Source: Fulverythrobacter ferritrahens (GTDB lineage Bacteria > Pseudomonadota > Alphaproteobacteria > Sphingomonadales > Sphingomonadaceae). Taken from it: a stretch of 64,000 bases of DNA. Below are positions 25,002 to 33,879 of this stretch, piece by piece (position 1 is the stretch's first letter; each line of letters begins with the position of its first letter). The notes below the pieces were generated by a model. That model was not told where the DNA came from. It saw nothing but the letters and a program-made list of their open reading frames with translations, and ran no database searches. Both the position numbers and the translations under genes were made by a program. The stretch is from contig NZ_JACDXU010000001.1 of the NCBI RefSeq assembly GCF_020539485.1, positions 1,364,001 to 1,428,000 on the forward strand, written 5' to 3'.

Positions 25002-27881
25002 ATGCGTTCAGTTCTTACGGCAATCGCCGCCCTATCCTTAACCGCTGCCCTTCCCGCCTATGCCAACCCGGCCCTTGACGCCGCGCAGCAGGCCGCCGCT
25101 TCGGCTGAAGCAGCAAAGCCGCTCTGGGCTTTCGAGAACAGCGACCTGCCGGTCGATACGGCCTATCGCTTCGGCGTGTTGCCCAACGGCATGCGCTACA
25201 TCATCCGCCACAACGCCACGCCCTCCGGCACTGGCGAGGTGCGGCTGGTGGTGGATGCCGGATCGCTGGCCGAAAATGACAATGAACTGGGCTATGCCCA
25301 TTTCATCGAGCACATGGCCTTCAACGGCTCCACCAACGTGCCCGGCAATGAAATGTACAAGCTGCTGGAGCGTGAGGGGCTGGCCTTCGGCGCCGATACC
25401 AATGCCTCCACCAATTACGACGTCACGCTCTACAAGCTGGATCTACCGCGCAACGATCCCACTCTTCTGGGCACGGCCCTGATGCTGATGCGCGAGACGG
25501 CGAGCGAAGTGACGTTCGACCAGGACGCGATCGACCATGAAAAGGGCGTGATCCTTTCCGAGAAGCGCGTGCGCGATACCTATGCCCTGCGCAATCTGGT
25601 GGACCGGATCGCCTTCCAGTACCCCGATGCCCGCTTCGTGAAGCGCCTGCCCATCGGCACGGCCGAGACCATCCAGGCCGCCACCACGGCCCGCCTGCAC
25701 GAACTCTACAAGCGAATCTATACGCCGCAGAATTCCGCCATAATCGTGGTGGGCGATTTCGATCCCGATCTGGTGGAGCGCGAGATCAAGGCGCGCTTTT
25801 CGGATTGGGCCGCCGCCCCCGAGGCGCCGCAGCGCGTCGATGCCGGGCCCGTTAATCCCGCGCTGGCCGGGCAGACCGACATTTTCATCGATCCCGCTTT
25901 GCCGGAAAACGTTACCGCCAGCCGTAACGGCCCCTGGCTGGACGAATCCGACAATGTGGAAAACCGCCTGAACAATCTGCTGCGCCAGATCGGTTATGCC
26001 ATCGTCAATCGCCGGCTGGATCGGCTGGCCAACAGCGAAACGCCCCCGTTTCGCGATGCCTATTTCGGCACCAGCGACGTGTTCGAAGCCGCCCGCACCA
26101 CCAGCCTTGCCGTGGTCACCGCCGATGGTGAATGGCGCAAGGGGCTGACGGCAGCCGTCGAGGAATATCGCCGCGCGCTTACCTATGGCTTTTCCGATGC
26201 GGAGCTGGCGGAACAGATCGCCAATATCCGCACCGGTCTGGAAAACACCGTGGCGACGGCGGACACGCGCTACAATTCCACCTTCACGGAAGCTGCCATA
26301 AGCCTGCTGCGCGACCGGCTGGTGCCGACCACGCCGCAAAGCGGGCTCGCCCGGTTCGAGGCCGCCCTGCCCGGCATCACGCCCGAAGCGGTGCTGGCTG
26401 CGATGCAGGCGGAGGCTGTGCCGCTCGACAATCCGATGCTGCGTTTTCAGGGCCGCGCCGAACCCGAAGGCGGGGCCGCCGCGCTGCGCGCTGCCTGGAA
26501 CGAGGCCGCTACCGCGCCGGTGGAAGCACGGACAGATGCCGATGCGGGCAGCTTTGCCTACACGGATTTCGGCACGCCCGGCACGGTGCTGTCGGACAAG
26601 CTCGATCCGCGCGTCGGCATTCGCGAATTGCGCTTCGCCAATGGCCTGCGGCTCAATCTCAAGCGCACGGACCTGAAGAAGGACCGGGTGAGTTTCGAGC
26701 TGAACCTCGACGGCGGGGACATGCTCAATACGCGCGAAAATCCGCTCGCCACGGCTATGATCACCAGCCTGCCGCTGGGCGGGCTCGGGCGTCATTCCTA
26801 TGACGATCTGCAATCGATCATGGCGGGCAAGAGCGTGGGGCTGGGCATCAACAGCGACGGCGAAACCTTCCAGATGCAGGGCACCACCACCACACGCGAT
26901 CTGGAACTGCAATTGCAGTTGCTCGCCGCCAGCATTTCCGACCCCGGCTATCGCTCGCAGGGGGAAGAACGCTATCGCCGCAGCGTGCGCGATTTCTTCG
27001 CCAGCCGTAATGCTACGCCCGCCGCCGCTCTGGGCAATGCACTGGGGGGGATCATCTCCGATGGCGACCCCCGCTTCACCATCGGTCAGGAGGCGGATTA
27101 CGCCGCGCTCGATTACGACAGGCTCAAGGCCGACATCGGGGACCGGCTGGCCCATGGTGCGATCGAACTGGCGCTGGTGGGCGATTTCGACGAGGATCAG
27201 GCCATCGCCATGGTTGCCCGCACATTGGGCGCGCTGCCCCGGCGGGAGGATGACTTCCTCCCCTATGCGGAAAACCGCCAGCGCGGTTTCACCTCTGATC
27301 GCAGCCTGCGGCAGGTGTGGCACGATGGCGCCGCCGATCAGGCGATGATCCGTTTCACCTGGCCCACCCGCGACGACAGCGATCCGAAGGAAAGCGCCGC
27401 GCTCGGCCTGCTGGACGCCGTAGTGAAGATCGAGCTGACCGAGGAATTGCGGGAGAAGCTCGGCAGCACCTATTCCCCTTCCGTCAGTGCCGGCCAGTCC
27501 CGCTTCTACACCGGCTATGGCACGTTCGACATCGCCGCGCCCATCGATCCCGCCGATCTGGAAGTGGTCCGCAAGGCCATCGACACTACCATCGCCGCAC
27601 TGCGCGCCACGCCGGTGGATGACGATACGCTGCTGCGCGCCCGCCGCCCGCTGATCGAGAATATCGACAATGCGCTGAAGACCAACAATGGCTGGCTGGG
27701 ACTGGCCGACCGGGCACAGTCGGAGCCTGAGCGGATTGACCGCTTCCTCAATGCAAGGGCTCTGCTGGAAAGCCTGACGGCGAAGGATCTGCAGGAACTG
27801 GCCATGAAATATCTCGATCCCGCACAGGCCCTGCAGGTAGTCGCCCTGCCCCGCAAGGCGCAGTCCGCCGGGAAGGAATGA
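25002..27881 (+). CDS. Secreted M16-family zinc metalloprotease (pitrilysin/insulinase type)
   Basis: A 959-aa exported protease. Signal peptide about 1-22 (ALPAYA). The inverted zinc motif HxxEH is H100-F-I-E103-H104 within GYAHFIEHMAFNGS, followed by PGNEMYKLLEREG, a classic M16 start. Two M16 halves are present, with the second from about residue 540 lacking the HxxEH motif (ISLPLGGLGRHSYDDLQSIM region), as in many pitrilysin-like enzymes. Start ATG 25002 has GGGAG 4 bp upstream; the GTG at 24999 is too close to it. Probably a periplasmic peptide- or protein-degrading enzyme. It stands alone between purC and purS, 80 bp before the latter. Confidence 0.92.
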   Translation: MRSVLTAIAALSLTAALPAYANPALDAAQQAAASAEAAKPLWAFENSDLPVDTAYRFGVLPNGMRYIIRHNATPSGTGEVRLVVDAGSLAENDNELGYAHFIEHMAFNGSTNVPGNEMYKLLEREGLAFGADTNASTNYDVTLYKLDLPRNDPTLLGTALMLMRETASEVTFDQDAIDHEKGVILSEKRVRDTYALRNLVDRIAFQYPDARFVKRLPIGTAETIQAATTARLHELYKRIYTPQNSAIIVVGDFDPDLVEREIKARFSDWAAAPEAPQRVDAGPVNPALAGQTDIFIDPALPENVTASRNGPWLDESDNVENRLNNLLRQIGYAIVNRRLDRLANSETPPFRDAYFGTSDVFEAARTTSLAVVTADGEWRKGLTAAVEEYRRALTYGFSDAELAEQIANIRTGLENTVATADTRYNSTFTEAAISLLRDRLVPTTPQSGLARFEAALPGITPEAVLAAMQAEAVPLDNPMLRFQGRAEPEGGAAALRAAWNEAATAPVEARTDADAGSFAYTDFGTPGTVLSDKLDPRVGIRELRFANGLRLNLKRTDLKKDRVSFELNLDGGDMLNTRENPLATAMITSLPLGGLGRHSYDDLQSIMAGKSVGLGINSDGETFQMQGTTTTRDLELQLQLLAASISDPGYRSQGEERYRRSVRDFFASRNATPAAALGNALGGIISDGDPRFTIGQEADYAALDYDRLKADIGDRLAHGAIELALVGDFDEDQAIAMVARTLGALPRREDDFLPYAENRQRGFTSDRSLRQVWHDGAADQAMIRFTWPTRDDSDPKESAALGLLDAVVKIELTEELREKLGSTYSPSVSAGQSRFYTGYGTFDIAAPIDPADLEVVRKAIDTTIAALRATPVDDDTLLRARRPLIENIDNALKTNNGWLGLADRAQSEPERIDRFLNARALLESLTAKDLQELAMKYLDPAQALQVVALPRKAQSAGKE

Positions 27882-27961
27882 AGCACCGGCTTGCGGAAAA
27901 CGCGCCATGGGGCCATAGGGCGCGCGAGTCTCCCCAGCCGCATTTGCGAAAGGCGTTGTCC

Positions 27962-28198
27962 ATGAAAGTCCGGATCCATGTCAGCCTCAAGCCCGGCGTG
28001 CTCGATCCGCAGGGCCGTGCGATCCACCATGCCCTCGAAGGCCTTGGCTTTGAAGGCGTGAACGATGTCCGCGCCGGCCGCGAAATCGAACTGGACGTGG
28101 ATGACAGCGTGAGCGACGAAGCGCTGGACGCCATGTGCAAGCAGCTGCTGGCCAATATGGTAATCGAAAATTACCGCATCGAACGGGTGACGGCATGA
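27962..28198 (+). CDS. purS: Phosphoribosylformylglycinamidine synthase subunit PurS
   Basis: A 78-aa PurS, the small bridging subunit of the three-part FGAM synthase (PurS-PurQ-PurL). The characteristic [21 protein letters not shown] start and the later [16 protein letters not shown] region are present. ATG 27962 fits the family; the in-frame extension upstream has no ribosome-binding site and does not match. Its end overlaps the ATG of purQ (ATGA), indicating coupling. purL is not in the window, so the large subunit must be encoded elsewhere. Confidence 0.96.
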   Translation: MKVRIHVSLKPGVLDPQGRAIHHALEGLGFEGVNDVRAGREIELDVDDSVSDEALDAMCKQLLANMVIENYRIERVTA

Positions 28199-28872
28199 GC
28201 TTCCGGGGCGCGGTAGTCACCTTTCCGGGCTCCAATTGCGACCGTGACATGGCCGTCGCGCTGGAGGCCGTTTCCGGCGTTCCGGCGATCCGCGTGTGGC
28301 ACGGCGATGCCGAGCTGCCCGCCAATCTGGACTTCATCGCCCTGCCCGGCGGCTTTTCCTATGGCGATTACCTGCGCTCCGGCGCGATGGCCGCCCGCAG
28401 CACGGTGATGCAATCGGTGATCGAAGCCGCCCGGCGCGGCGTTCCGGTTCTGGGCGTGTGCAACGGCTTCCAGGTGCTGACCGAGGCAGGCCTTCTGCCC
28501 GGCGCCCTGATGCGCAATGCCAGCCAGCACTTCATCTGCCGCAATGTGAAGCTGAAGGTGGAAAACAGCCAGTCGCTGTTCACCGCAGGCTATTCGGCCG
28601 GGCAGATCCTGAACATTCCCGTGGCCCATCATGACGGCAATTACTTTGCCGACGATGCCACGCTGGACAGGCTGGAAGGCGAAGGCCGCGTGGCCTTCCG
28701 CTATGCCGAAACGGTCAACGGCTCGGCCCGCGACATTGCCGGCGTGCTGAACGAGGCAGGCAATGTGCTGGGCATGATGCCCCACCCCGAACGCGCCATT
28801 GAAGAGGCACTGGGCAGCAGCGATGGCCGCGCCCTGTTCGAAAGCGCGATCCGGAGCCTGGTGGAAGCTTAA
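28195..28872 (+). CDS. purQ: Phosphoribosylformylglycinamidine synthase subunit PurQ (glutaminase)
   Basis: A 225-aa class I glutamine amidotransferase that feeds ammonia to PurL. The nucleophile cysteine is in [11 protein letters not shown], and the rest of the triad is in HPERA near the end. The opening [17 protein letters not shown] is the PurQ signature. ATG 28195 lies in the purS stop. The gene is followed by an unusual 200-bp string of hairpins before the convergent GGDEF/EAL gene. Confidence 0.97.
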   Translation: MSFRGAVVTFPGSNCDRDMAVALEAVSGVPAIRVWHGDAELPANLDFIALPGGFSYGDYLRSGAMAARSTVMQSVIEAARRGVPVLGVCNGFQVLTEAGLLPGALMRNASQHFICRNVKLKVENSQSLFTAGYSAGQILNIPVAHHDGNYFADDATLDRLEGEGRVAFRYAETVNGSARDIAGVLNEAGNVLGMMPHPERAIEEALGSSDGRALFESAIRSLVEA

Positions 28873-28896
28873 TTTAATTCGGCCTCAAGCGCCGGC

Positions 28897-29087
28897 GGGG
28901 CCATCCGGCCCCTTGGCTTCCGCGCCATAAGGCGCGGCGCGCATTCGCGCTTGCGGGCTGCTGGACGCAGCCCGGTTCGGTTTCCGAATTAGTGTAGCCC
29001 GATGCTCGGTCCGCGATAGCGGACCGCAAGGCCGAAAGGCCGCACGCAGCCCCGCAGGGGCGAGGAATTCGCACGCGCGGATGCGTG
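28897..29087. repeat. String of nine back-to-back perfect hairpins
   Basis: Between purQ and the convergent GGDEF/EAL gene, nine perfect stems follow one another with short linkers: 28897-28912 (GGGGCC/GGCCCC), 28921-28936 (CGCGCC/GGCGCG), 28937-28950 (GCGCG/CGCGC), 28954-28974 (CGGGCTGC/GCAGCCCG), 28976-28988 (TTCGG/CCGAA), 29008-29025 (GGTCCGC/GCGGACC, GATA loop), 29030-29041 (GGCC-GAAA-GGCC), 29049-29061 (GCCCC/GGGGC) and 29072-29087 (CACGC/GCGTG). Loops are 3-6 nt. No coding frame explains them. It is probably a repeated intergenic element or structured 3' region; what it does is unknown. Confidence 0.8.
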
Positions 29088-29099
29088 TGTGGAAAGAAA

Positions 29100-31445
29100 T
29101 CAGGCCGCTGCGCCTCTGCGGAACAGGGCCAGTGCATCCACGGCATCCATGGGGCGACCGAAATAATAGCCCTGGATCTTCGTGCAGCCCAGTTCGCGGA
29201 TCATCGCGGCTTCCGCGGCGGTTTCCACACCTTCGGCCGTGGTTGCCATGTCGAGGCTCTGCGCCATCGCCACTACCGCGCGGATGATCGCCAGGCTCTC
29301 CACATTGTTCTTCGCCGCGCCCTGCACGAAGCTGCGATCGACCTTGATGGTGGAGAAGCGCAGCGTGCGCAGATAGCCAAGCGAGGAATAGCCGGTGCCG
29401 AAATCGTCCAGCGCCACGGAGCAGCCCAGCGCCATGATCTTTTCGAGCGTCGCCCGGGCAGTGCCCGCGTCGCGCACAAAGATGCTCTCGGTCACTTCGA
29501 TCTCCAGCCGGTGTGCCGGCAGGCCAGTGGTGGAAAGCGCGGCAACCACCCGGTCGGCAAATTCCGGATCGAGCAATTGTTCGCCCGAGACATTGACTGC
29601 CACGCGCACATGGCCCGGCCAGTTGAGCGCCTCGCGGCAGGCTTCGCGCAGCACCCAGTCGCCGATGGGCAGGATCAGGCGGGTATCCTCCGCCAGCGGG
29701 ATGAACTTGGCCGGACTGATGAAGCCATGTTCCGCACTGTTCCAGCGCAGCAGGGCCTCGAAGCTGACAATGGTTTCGCTGCGCGAATCCACTACCGGCT
29801 GGAACTGGAGGTAAAGCTCGCCGCGATCCAGCGCCTGGCGCAGCGCGAATTCCAGCTGGCGGCGCTCTTCGGCATCGGCATGGAGCGAAGGCTCGTAAGA
29901 CCAATGGACCGAGCCCCCCTCGTCCTTGGCGCGATAGAGGGCGAGGTCGGCATTGCGCATCAGCGTTTCCACCGTCTGCCCATCGCGCGGGCCAAGGGCG
30001 GAGCCGACACTGGCCCCGACGTAAAGCGTGTGGTGATCCACATCGTAGGGCAGCGAGAGGTGATCGATCACCGCAGTCGCGACCTTTTCCACCCGATCCC
30101 GATCCGATGCGTCACGGATCACGATGGCGAATTCATCGCCGCCCAGCCGGCCGACCAGCTCGTTCTCGCTCATCAGGCCCTTTAGGCGGGCGGAGACCTG
30201 CGCAAGCAGCTGGTCCCCCACCTGATGACCCAGCGAATCGTTCACGGCCTTGAAGCGATCGAGGTCGATCATCAGGAAGGCGCAGCGCGTGCGCCATTGT
30301 TCGGCATAGCGCAGTGCTTCGCCCAGTGCCTCGGTCAACATCAGGCGGTTGGGCAGACCGGTCAGCGTATCGTACCGCGCGAGATAGGCGATCTTCTCGT
30401 CGCTCTCGCGCTGCTCGGTCACGTCGGAGCCTACGCCGCGGAAACCATGGAACGTCCCGTTCTCGTCGATCATGGGCGTGCCCGAAAGCTCCCACCAGCG
30501 TTTGCCATTGGCGATGCTGACCTGCACCAGCAGGTTGGAGAAGCTCTCGCGCCGCTTCAGCCGCTCGGCCAAATCGTGCAGGCTGGGCGGGAACTGGCCA
30601 CTTTCCCAGGCCGATCCCGCGATCAGCTGGACGAAGCTCTTGCCCTCGATCTGGTCCAGCTCCTTGCCCAGCGCATAGACGAAGCGCGAACTGGCGGAGC
30701 GGACGCGGCGGGCCGTATCGATCTGCCACAGCCAGTCCGCATCGCTATCCTCGAATTCGCGCAGCAGCAGGGATACGACCTCGCTCTTTTCGGCGACGCC
30801 TGCCTCCGCAATGCGTGCCGAAAGATAAGTCCGCGCGCCCCGGATCGCGCCGCCCATGGCCAGCCCGCAGAAGGAAGCCGCCATGGCCGCATAATCATAG
30901 GCGCCATTGGTTATGAAACTGGTGATCGCCGCCCCGCAAGTGATGCCCGCGAAGATCAGCGTCGCCATCGGGGTGGCCGCGAAAGCCAGCGTGGAGCCGG
31001 TGATGAGCATGGCGGTAATGGCCCAGAAGGCCAGCCGATGCTCCATCGCGCCCACGGGCTCGAACAGGAAATAGGGCGCCGCCCAGACTATCGCGACCAG
31101 CGCGGCACTGAGCACATGGAAGACATATTCGTGGCGGGTCATGGCCCGGCGATCCACATCGCGCAGGCCGTCATCCACCCGGCTCGCATTCCACAGCACC
31201 GCCACCAGCACCAGCACCCAGCCCGCCAGCATCGGCGGCGGAACCGTGCGCGCAAAGATGCTGAGCGTGAGCATCAGCGCAATCGCATGAGCCAGGAAAC
31301 GCGAGAGAGACAGCGCCTCAAGCCGCGAATATTGCAGCGCGCGCAGCCTTGCCCAGCTACCCTCATGGGGCTGGCTGACGCCGATTACGGCGAGGTTCGT
31401 CAGCTTCAGGGGAAGCTGCGGAAGGTCCGAGTGCGTATCCGTCAC
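29100..31445 (-). CDS. Membrane-anchored PAS-GGDEF-EAL cyclic-di-GMP protein
   Basis: A 781-aa predicted c-di-GMP turnover protein. The N-terminal part (about 45-215) holds five or six hydrophobic helices. A PAS-like sensor covers about 235-355, ending with FRGVGSDVTEQRE. GGDEF (about 360-520) keeps an intact LGGDEFAI, so cyclase activity is possible. EAL (about 530-775) keeps FEALLRW, NVSGEQLL, EVTES, DDFGTGYSS, KVDRSFV and AEGVET, so phosphodiesterase activity is also likely. Either could dominate. The start is GTG 31445; no ATG lies near. It precedes nothing on its strand within range; glmS lies upstream 65 bp away on the same strand. Confidence 0.95.
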   Translation of the reverse strand: MTDTHSDLPQLPLKLTNLAVIGVSQPHEGSWARLRALQYSRLEALSLSRFLAHAIALMLTLSIFARTVPPPMLAGWVLVLVAVLWNASRVDDGLRDVDRRAMTRHEYVFHVLSAALVAIVWAAPYFLFEPVGAMEHRLAFWAITAMLITGSTLAFAATPMATLIFAGITCGAAITSFITNGAYDYAAMAASFCGLAMGGAIRGARTYLSARIAEAGVAEKSEVVSLLLREFEDSDADWLWQIDTARRVRSASSRFVYALGKELDQIEGKSFVQLIAGSAWESGQFPPSLHDLAERLKRRESFSNLLVQVSIANGKRWWELSGTPMIDENGTFHGFRGVGSDVTEQRESDEKIAYLARYDTLTGLPNRLMLTEALGEALRYAEQWRTRCAFLMIDLDRFKAVNDSLGHQVGDQLLAQVSARLKGLMSENELVGRLGGDEFAIVIRDASDRDRVEKVATAVIDHLSLPYDVDHHTLYVGASVGSALGPRDGQTVETLMRNADLALYRAKDEGGSVHWSYEPSLHADAEERRQLEFALRQALDRGELYLQFQPVVDSRSETIVSFEALLRWNSAEHGFISPAKFIPLAEDTRLILPIGDWVLREACREALNWPGHVRVAVNVSGEQLLDPEFADRVVAALSTTGLPAHRLEIEVTESIFVRDAGTARATLEKIMALGCSVALDDFGTGYSSLGYLRTLRFSTIKVDRSFVQGAAKNNVESLAIIRAVVAMAQSLDMATTAEGVETAAEAAMIRELGCTKIQGYYFGRPMDAVDALALFRRGAAA

Positions 31446-31510
31446 GCATCCGGAAATAGGGGCGAATGGTTAGCAGGGCGTAAATTGTAACTTTGCCCTG
31501 TGTCGAATCC

Positions 31511-33346
31511 CTATTCCACCGTCACGGATTTGGCGAGGTTGCGCGGCTGGTCCACATCCGTGCCCTTGGCCACGGCAACGTGATAGGCCAGCAATTGCAC
31601 CGGCACGGCATAGACCAGCGGCGCGATCAGCGGATGCACTTCGGGCATCTCGATCGTGGCAAGGCACCCCTCGCCCGCTTCGGCCAGTCCCTTTGCGTCG
31701 GAGATCAGCACGATCTTGCCGCCCCGCGCGCGCACTTCCTGCATGTTGGACACGGTCTTCTCGAACAGGGGGCCCGAGGGAGCGAGCACGATCACCGGCA
31801 CTGCCTCGTCGATCAGGGCGATGGGGCCATGCTTCATCTCGCCCGAGGCATAGCCTTCGGCGTGGATATAGCTGATTTCCTTCAGCTTCAGCGCGCCTTC
31901 CATCGCCAGCGGATAATCCGGCCCGCGCCCGAGATAGAGCACGTCGCGCGCGGGCGCGATCAAATGCGCCATGGCGGCGATTTCCTCGTCATGCGCCAGC
32001 GCGGCATTGAGGCTTGCGGGCGCTTCGAGCAGATGGCCGACGACTTCCGCCTCTTCCTCGCGGTCCATCCGGCCCTTCTTCACCGCCAGATGCGCGGCCA
32101 GCGCGGCCAGCACCGCCAACTGGCAAGTGAAGGCCTTGGTGGAAGCGACGCCGATTTCCGGACCGGCATGGGTGGGCAGCAGCAGATCCGCCTCGCGCGC
32201 CATGGAACTGGTGGGGACATTCACCACCACCGCGATCACCTGGCCTTCCGCCTTGCAATGGCGCAACGCCGCCAGCGTATCCGCCGTCTCTCCGCTCTGG
32301 GAAATGAACAGGGCCAGCCCGCCCTTTTCCAGCACCGGATCGCGATAGCGGAACTCGCTCGCCACATCAATGTCCACCGGCACGCGGGCAAAACGCTCGA
32401 ACCAGTATTTCGCGACCATGCCAGCGTAATAGGAAGTACCGCAGGCCACGATGGTAACGCGCTTCACCGCCGAAAGGTCGAAATCGATCTGCGGCAGGGC
32501 CACCCCCCGTTCCAGCTGGCGGATATAGCTGCGCAATGTCTGTGCCACGACCACCGGCTGCTCGAAGATCTCCTTCTGCATGAAGTGGCGGTAATTGCCC
32601 TTCTCGATGGCGATGGAGGAAGCCCCGGACGTGGTAATCTCGCGCTCGACCGGATTATTGTCCTTGTCGAACACCTGCGCGCCGTCGCGCGTGATGACCA
32701 CCCAGTCCCCTTCTTCCAGATAGGAGATGCGCTGCGTCAGCGGGGCGAGCGCCAGCGCGTCGGAGCCGAGATAGGTTTCCCCCTCGTTCTCGCCCGAGCC
32801 ATAGCCGACCACCAGCGGCGAGCCGAGCCGCGCGCCGATCAGCAATTCGGGGTGAGAGCGGAAAGCGATGGCCAGCGCAAAGGCGCCGCGCAGGCGGGGC
32901 AGAACCTCGCTCACCGCGGCAGCGGGGGCCATGCCTGCCTCGATCTTCTCGGAGACGAGATGGGCCACCACTTCGGTATCCGTCTCGCTCTCGAAATGGC
33001 GACCGCGCGCCTGCATTTCCTCGCGCAGGGGGCGGAAATTCTCGATAATGCCATTATGCACCAGCGCCACTTCGCCCGTCGCGTGCGGATGGGCATTGCT
33101 GGTGGTGGGCGCGCCATGAGTGGCCCAGCGCGTATGGGCGATGCCGACCAGGCCGGGCGCAGGATCGCGTTCCAGCTCCGCCACCAGATTGACCAGCTTG
33201 CCCGGCGCGCGGCGGCGGATCAGCTGCCCGCCATCCACGGTGCAGACGCCCGCGGAATCATACCCACGATATTCCATCCGCCGAAGCCCATCGACCAGCC
33301 GCGATGCGACCTGTTCCTTGCCGACAATGCCGATAATTCCGCACAT
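31511..33346 (-). CDS. glmS: Glutamine-fructose-6-phosphate aminotransferase
   Basis: A 611-aa GlmS that makes glucosamine-6-phosphate for UDP-GlcNAc. The mature nucleophile Cys2 is in MCGIIGIVG, and the N-terminal glutaminase domain is followed by two SIS domains with TLRSYIRQLERGV and SQSGETADTLAALRHCK segments. The terminal AKSVTVE motif matches the enzyme. The ATG at 33346 directly follows a stop codon (TAGATG), and no strong Shine-Dalgarno sequence precedes it, so an upstream small ORF might help initiation. glmU lies 530 bp upstream on the same strand, so the two UDP-GlcNAc genes are near neighbours. Confidence 0.97.
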   Translation of the reverse strand: MCGIIGIVGKEQVASRLVDGLRRMEYRGYDSAGVCTVDGGQLIRRRAPGKLVNLVAELERDPAPGLVGIAHTRWATHGAPTTSNAHPHATGEVALVHNGIIENFRPLREEMQARGRHFESETDTEVVAHLVSEKIEAGMAPAAAVSEVLPRLRGAFALAIAFRSHPELLIGARLGSPLVVGYGSGENEGETYLGSDALALAPLTQRISYLEEGDWVVITRDGAQVFDKDNNPVEREITTSGASSIAIEKGNYRHFMQKEIFEQPVVVAQTLRSYIRQLERGVALPQIDFDLSAVKRVTIVACGTSYYAGMVAKYWFERFARVPVDIDVASEFRYRDPVLEKGGLALFISQSGETADTLAALRHCKAEGQVIAVVVNVPTSSMAREADLLLPTHAGPEIGVASTKAFTCQLAVLAALAAHLAVKKGRMDREEEAEVVGHLLEAPASLNAALAHDEEIAAMAHLIAPARDVLYLGRGPDYPLAMEGALKLKEISYIHAEGYASGEMKHGPIALIDEAVPVIVLAPSGPLFEKTVSNMQEVRARGGKIVLISDAKGLAEAGEGCLATIEMPEVHPLIAPLVYAVPVQLLAYHVAVAKGTDVDQPRNLAKSVTVE

Positions 33347-33463
33347 CTAGTTTTTCCGACCAAAAATTGCCTGTGTGGCGGCTTCGATTACTTCAGGAGT
33401 AAGGTTCGATGCCCCGCCACGCTGTGCCTGCCCCTTAGAGCAGAGCGCCTTGCTTGTCTTCAT
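33347..33463 (-). CDS. Possible 38-aa leader ORF abutting glmS
   Basis: A minus-strand frame from ATG 33463 to TAG 33347-33349 encodes 38 residues (MKTSKALCSK start, ending AATQAIFGRKN). Its stop is immediately followed by the glmS ATG (TAGATG). No convincing ribosome-binding site precedes it, and I recognise no family. The same frame continues upstream through a TGA, so it may instead be the remains of a decayed gene. Its value is the exact abutment with glmS, which could give translational coupling; it may also be chance. Confidence 0.22.
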   Translation of the reverse strand: MKTSKALCSKGQAQRGGASNLTPEVIEAATQAIFGRKN

Positions 33464-33879
33464 TGCCAATTGCAGTGTGTTGTTCGGCAGACGCGCCGAG
33501 GCGATTACGAGCAGGCTGTCCGATCACGACACCATTGCAGAGGCTGCATATATCGTCTGCCCCCCTAACGCACCGAAGGCTGCCTGTCCGGAAACGACGA
33601 CATTGCGGACGTTTGCACTATCGTCATCCTGAACTTGTTTCAGGATCCATCTGACCAGATTAAGCGGCAGTTCGCGGGGAGAAATGGATGCTGAAACAAG
33701 TTCAGCATGACGGGTCAGGATGGTCCGCTTCCCACAACATTCCCGTCGCTCCGCCCGCAGAACCGCTTACCAGAAGCGGACGATTATTCAGGTCGAAATC
33801 TGTCCACGCCGCCAGACATTGGCGAGCTTGCCTCCAGGTCCGCAAGATGCCCTCCGTGCCTCGACGTGATCTGGCGCAG
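33464..33879. other. Gene-free stretch between glmS and glmU
   Basis: The stretch has lower GC than its surroundings and no frame with convincing coding character on either strand. Reading the minus strand, a frame with GQTIYAASAMVS ends in a TGA and then continues into the 38-aa ORF by glmS, which could be a degraded small gene. The only clear structures are the two hairpin repeats at 33622-33712. The glmU stop is at its far end. Confidence 0.5.
33622..33712. repeat. Inverted pair of REP-like hairpin elements
   Basis: A 29-bp element at 33622-33650 and its inverted copy at 33684-33712 match at 27 of 29 bases. Each copy is itself a hairpin: ATCCTGAA...TTCAGGAT in the first and ATGCTGAA...TTCAGCAT in the second. 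The two differences fall on paired positions and preserve pairing (C-G exchanged for G-C). The TCATCCTGAAC...TTCAGGAT type is widespread between genes in alphaproteobacteria. Related copies lie at 35986-36151 and 36623-36652. Confidence 0.75.

Noticed and set aside
25443-27908. Antisense frame of 821 codons over the M16 protease
   Set aside because: It has no family motifs, and the plus strand holds an intact HxxEH protease.
28897-29087. CRISPR array
   Set aside because: The hairpins differ from one another in sequence and spacing, and there are no repeated direct units or spacers.
33464-33621. Degraded small gene in frame with the ORF beside glmS
   Set aside because: One in-frame TGA and no recognisable similarity. 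I left it as a remark, not a pseudogene call.
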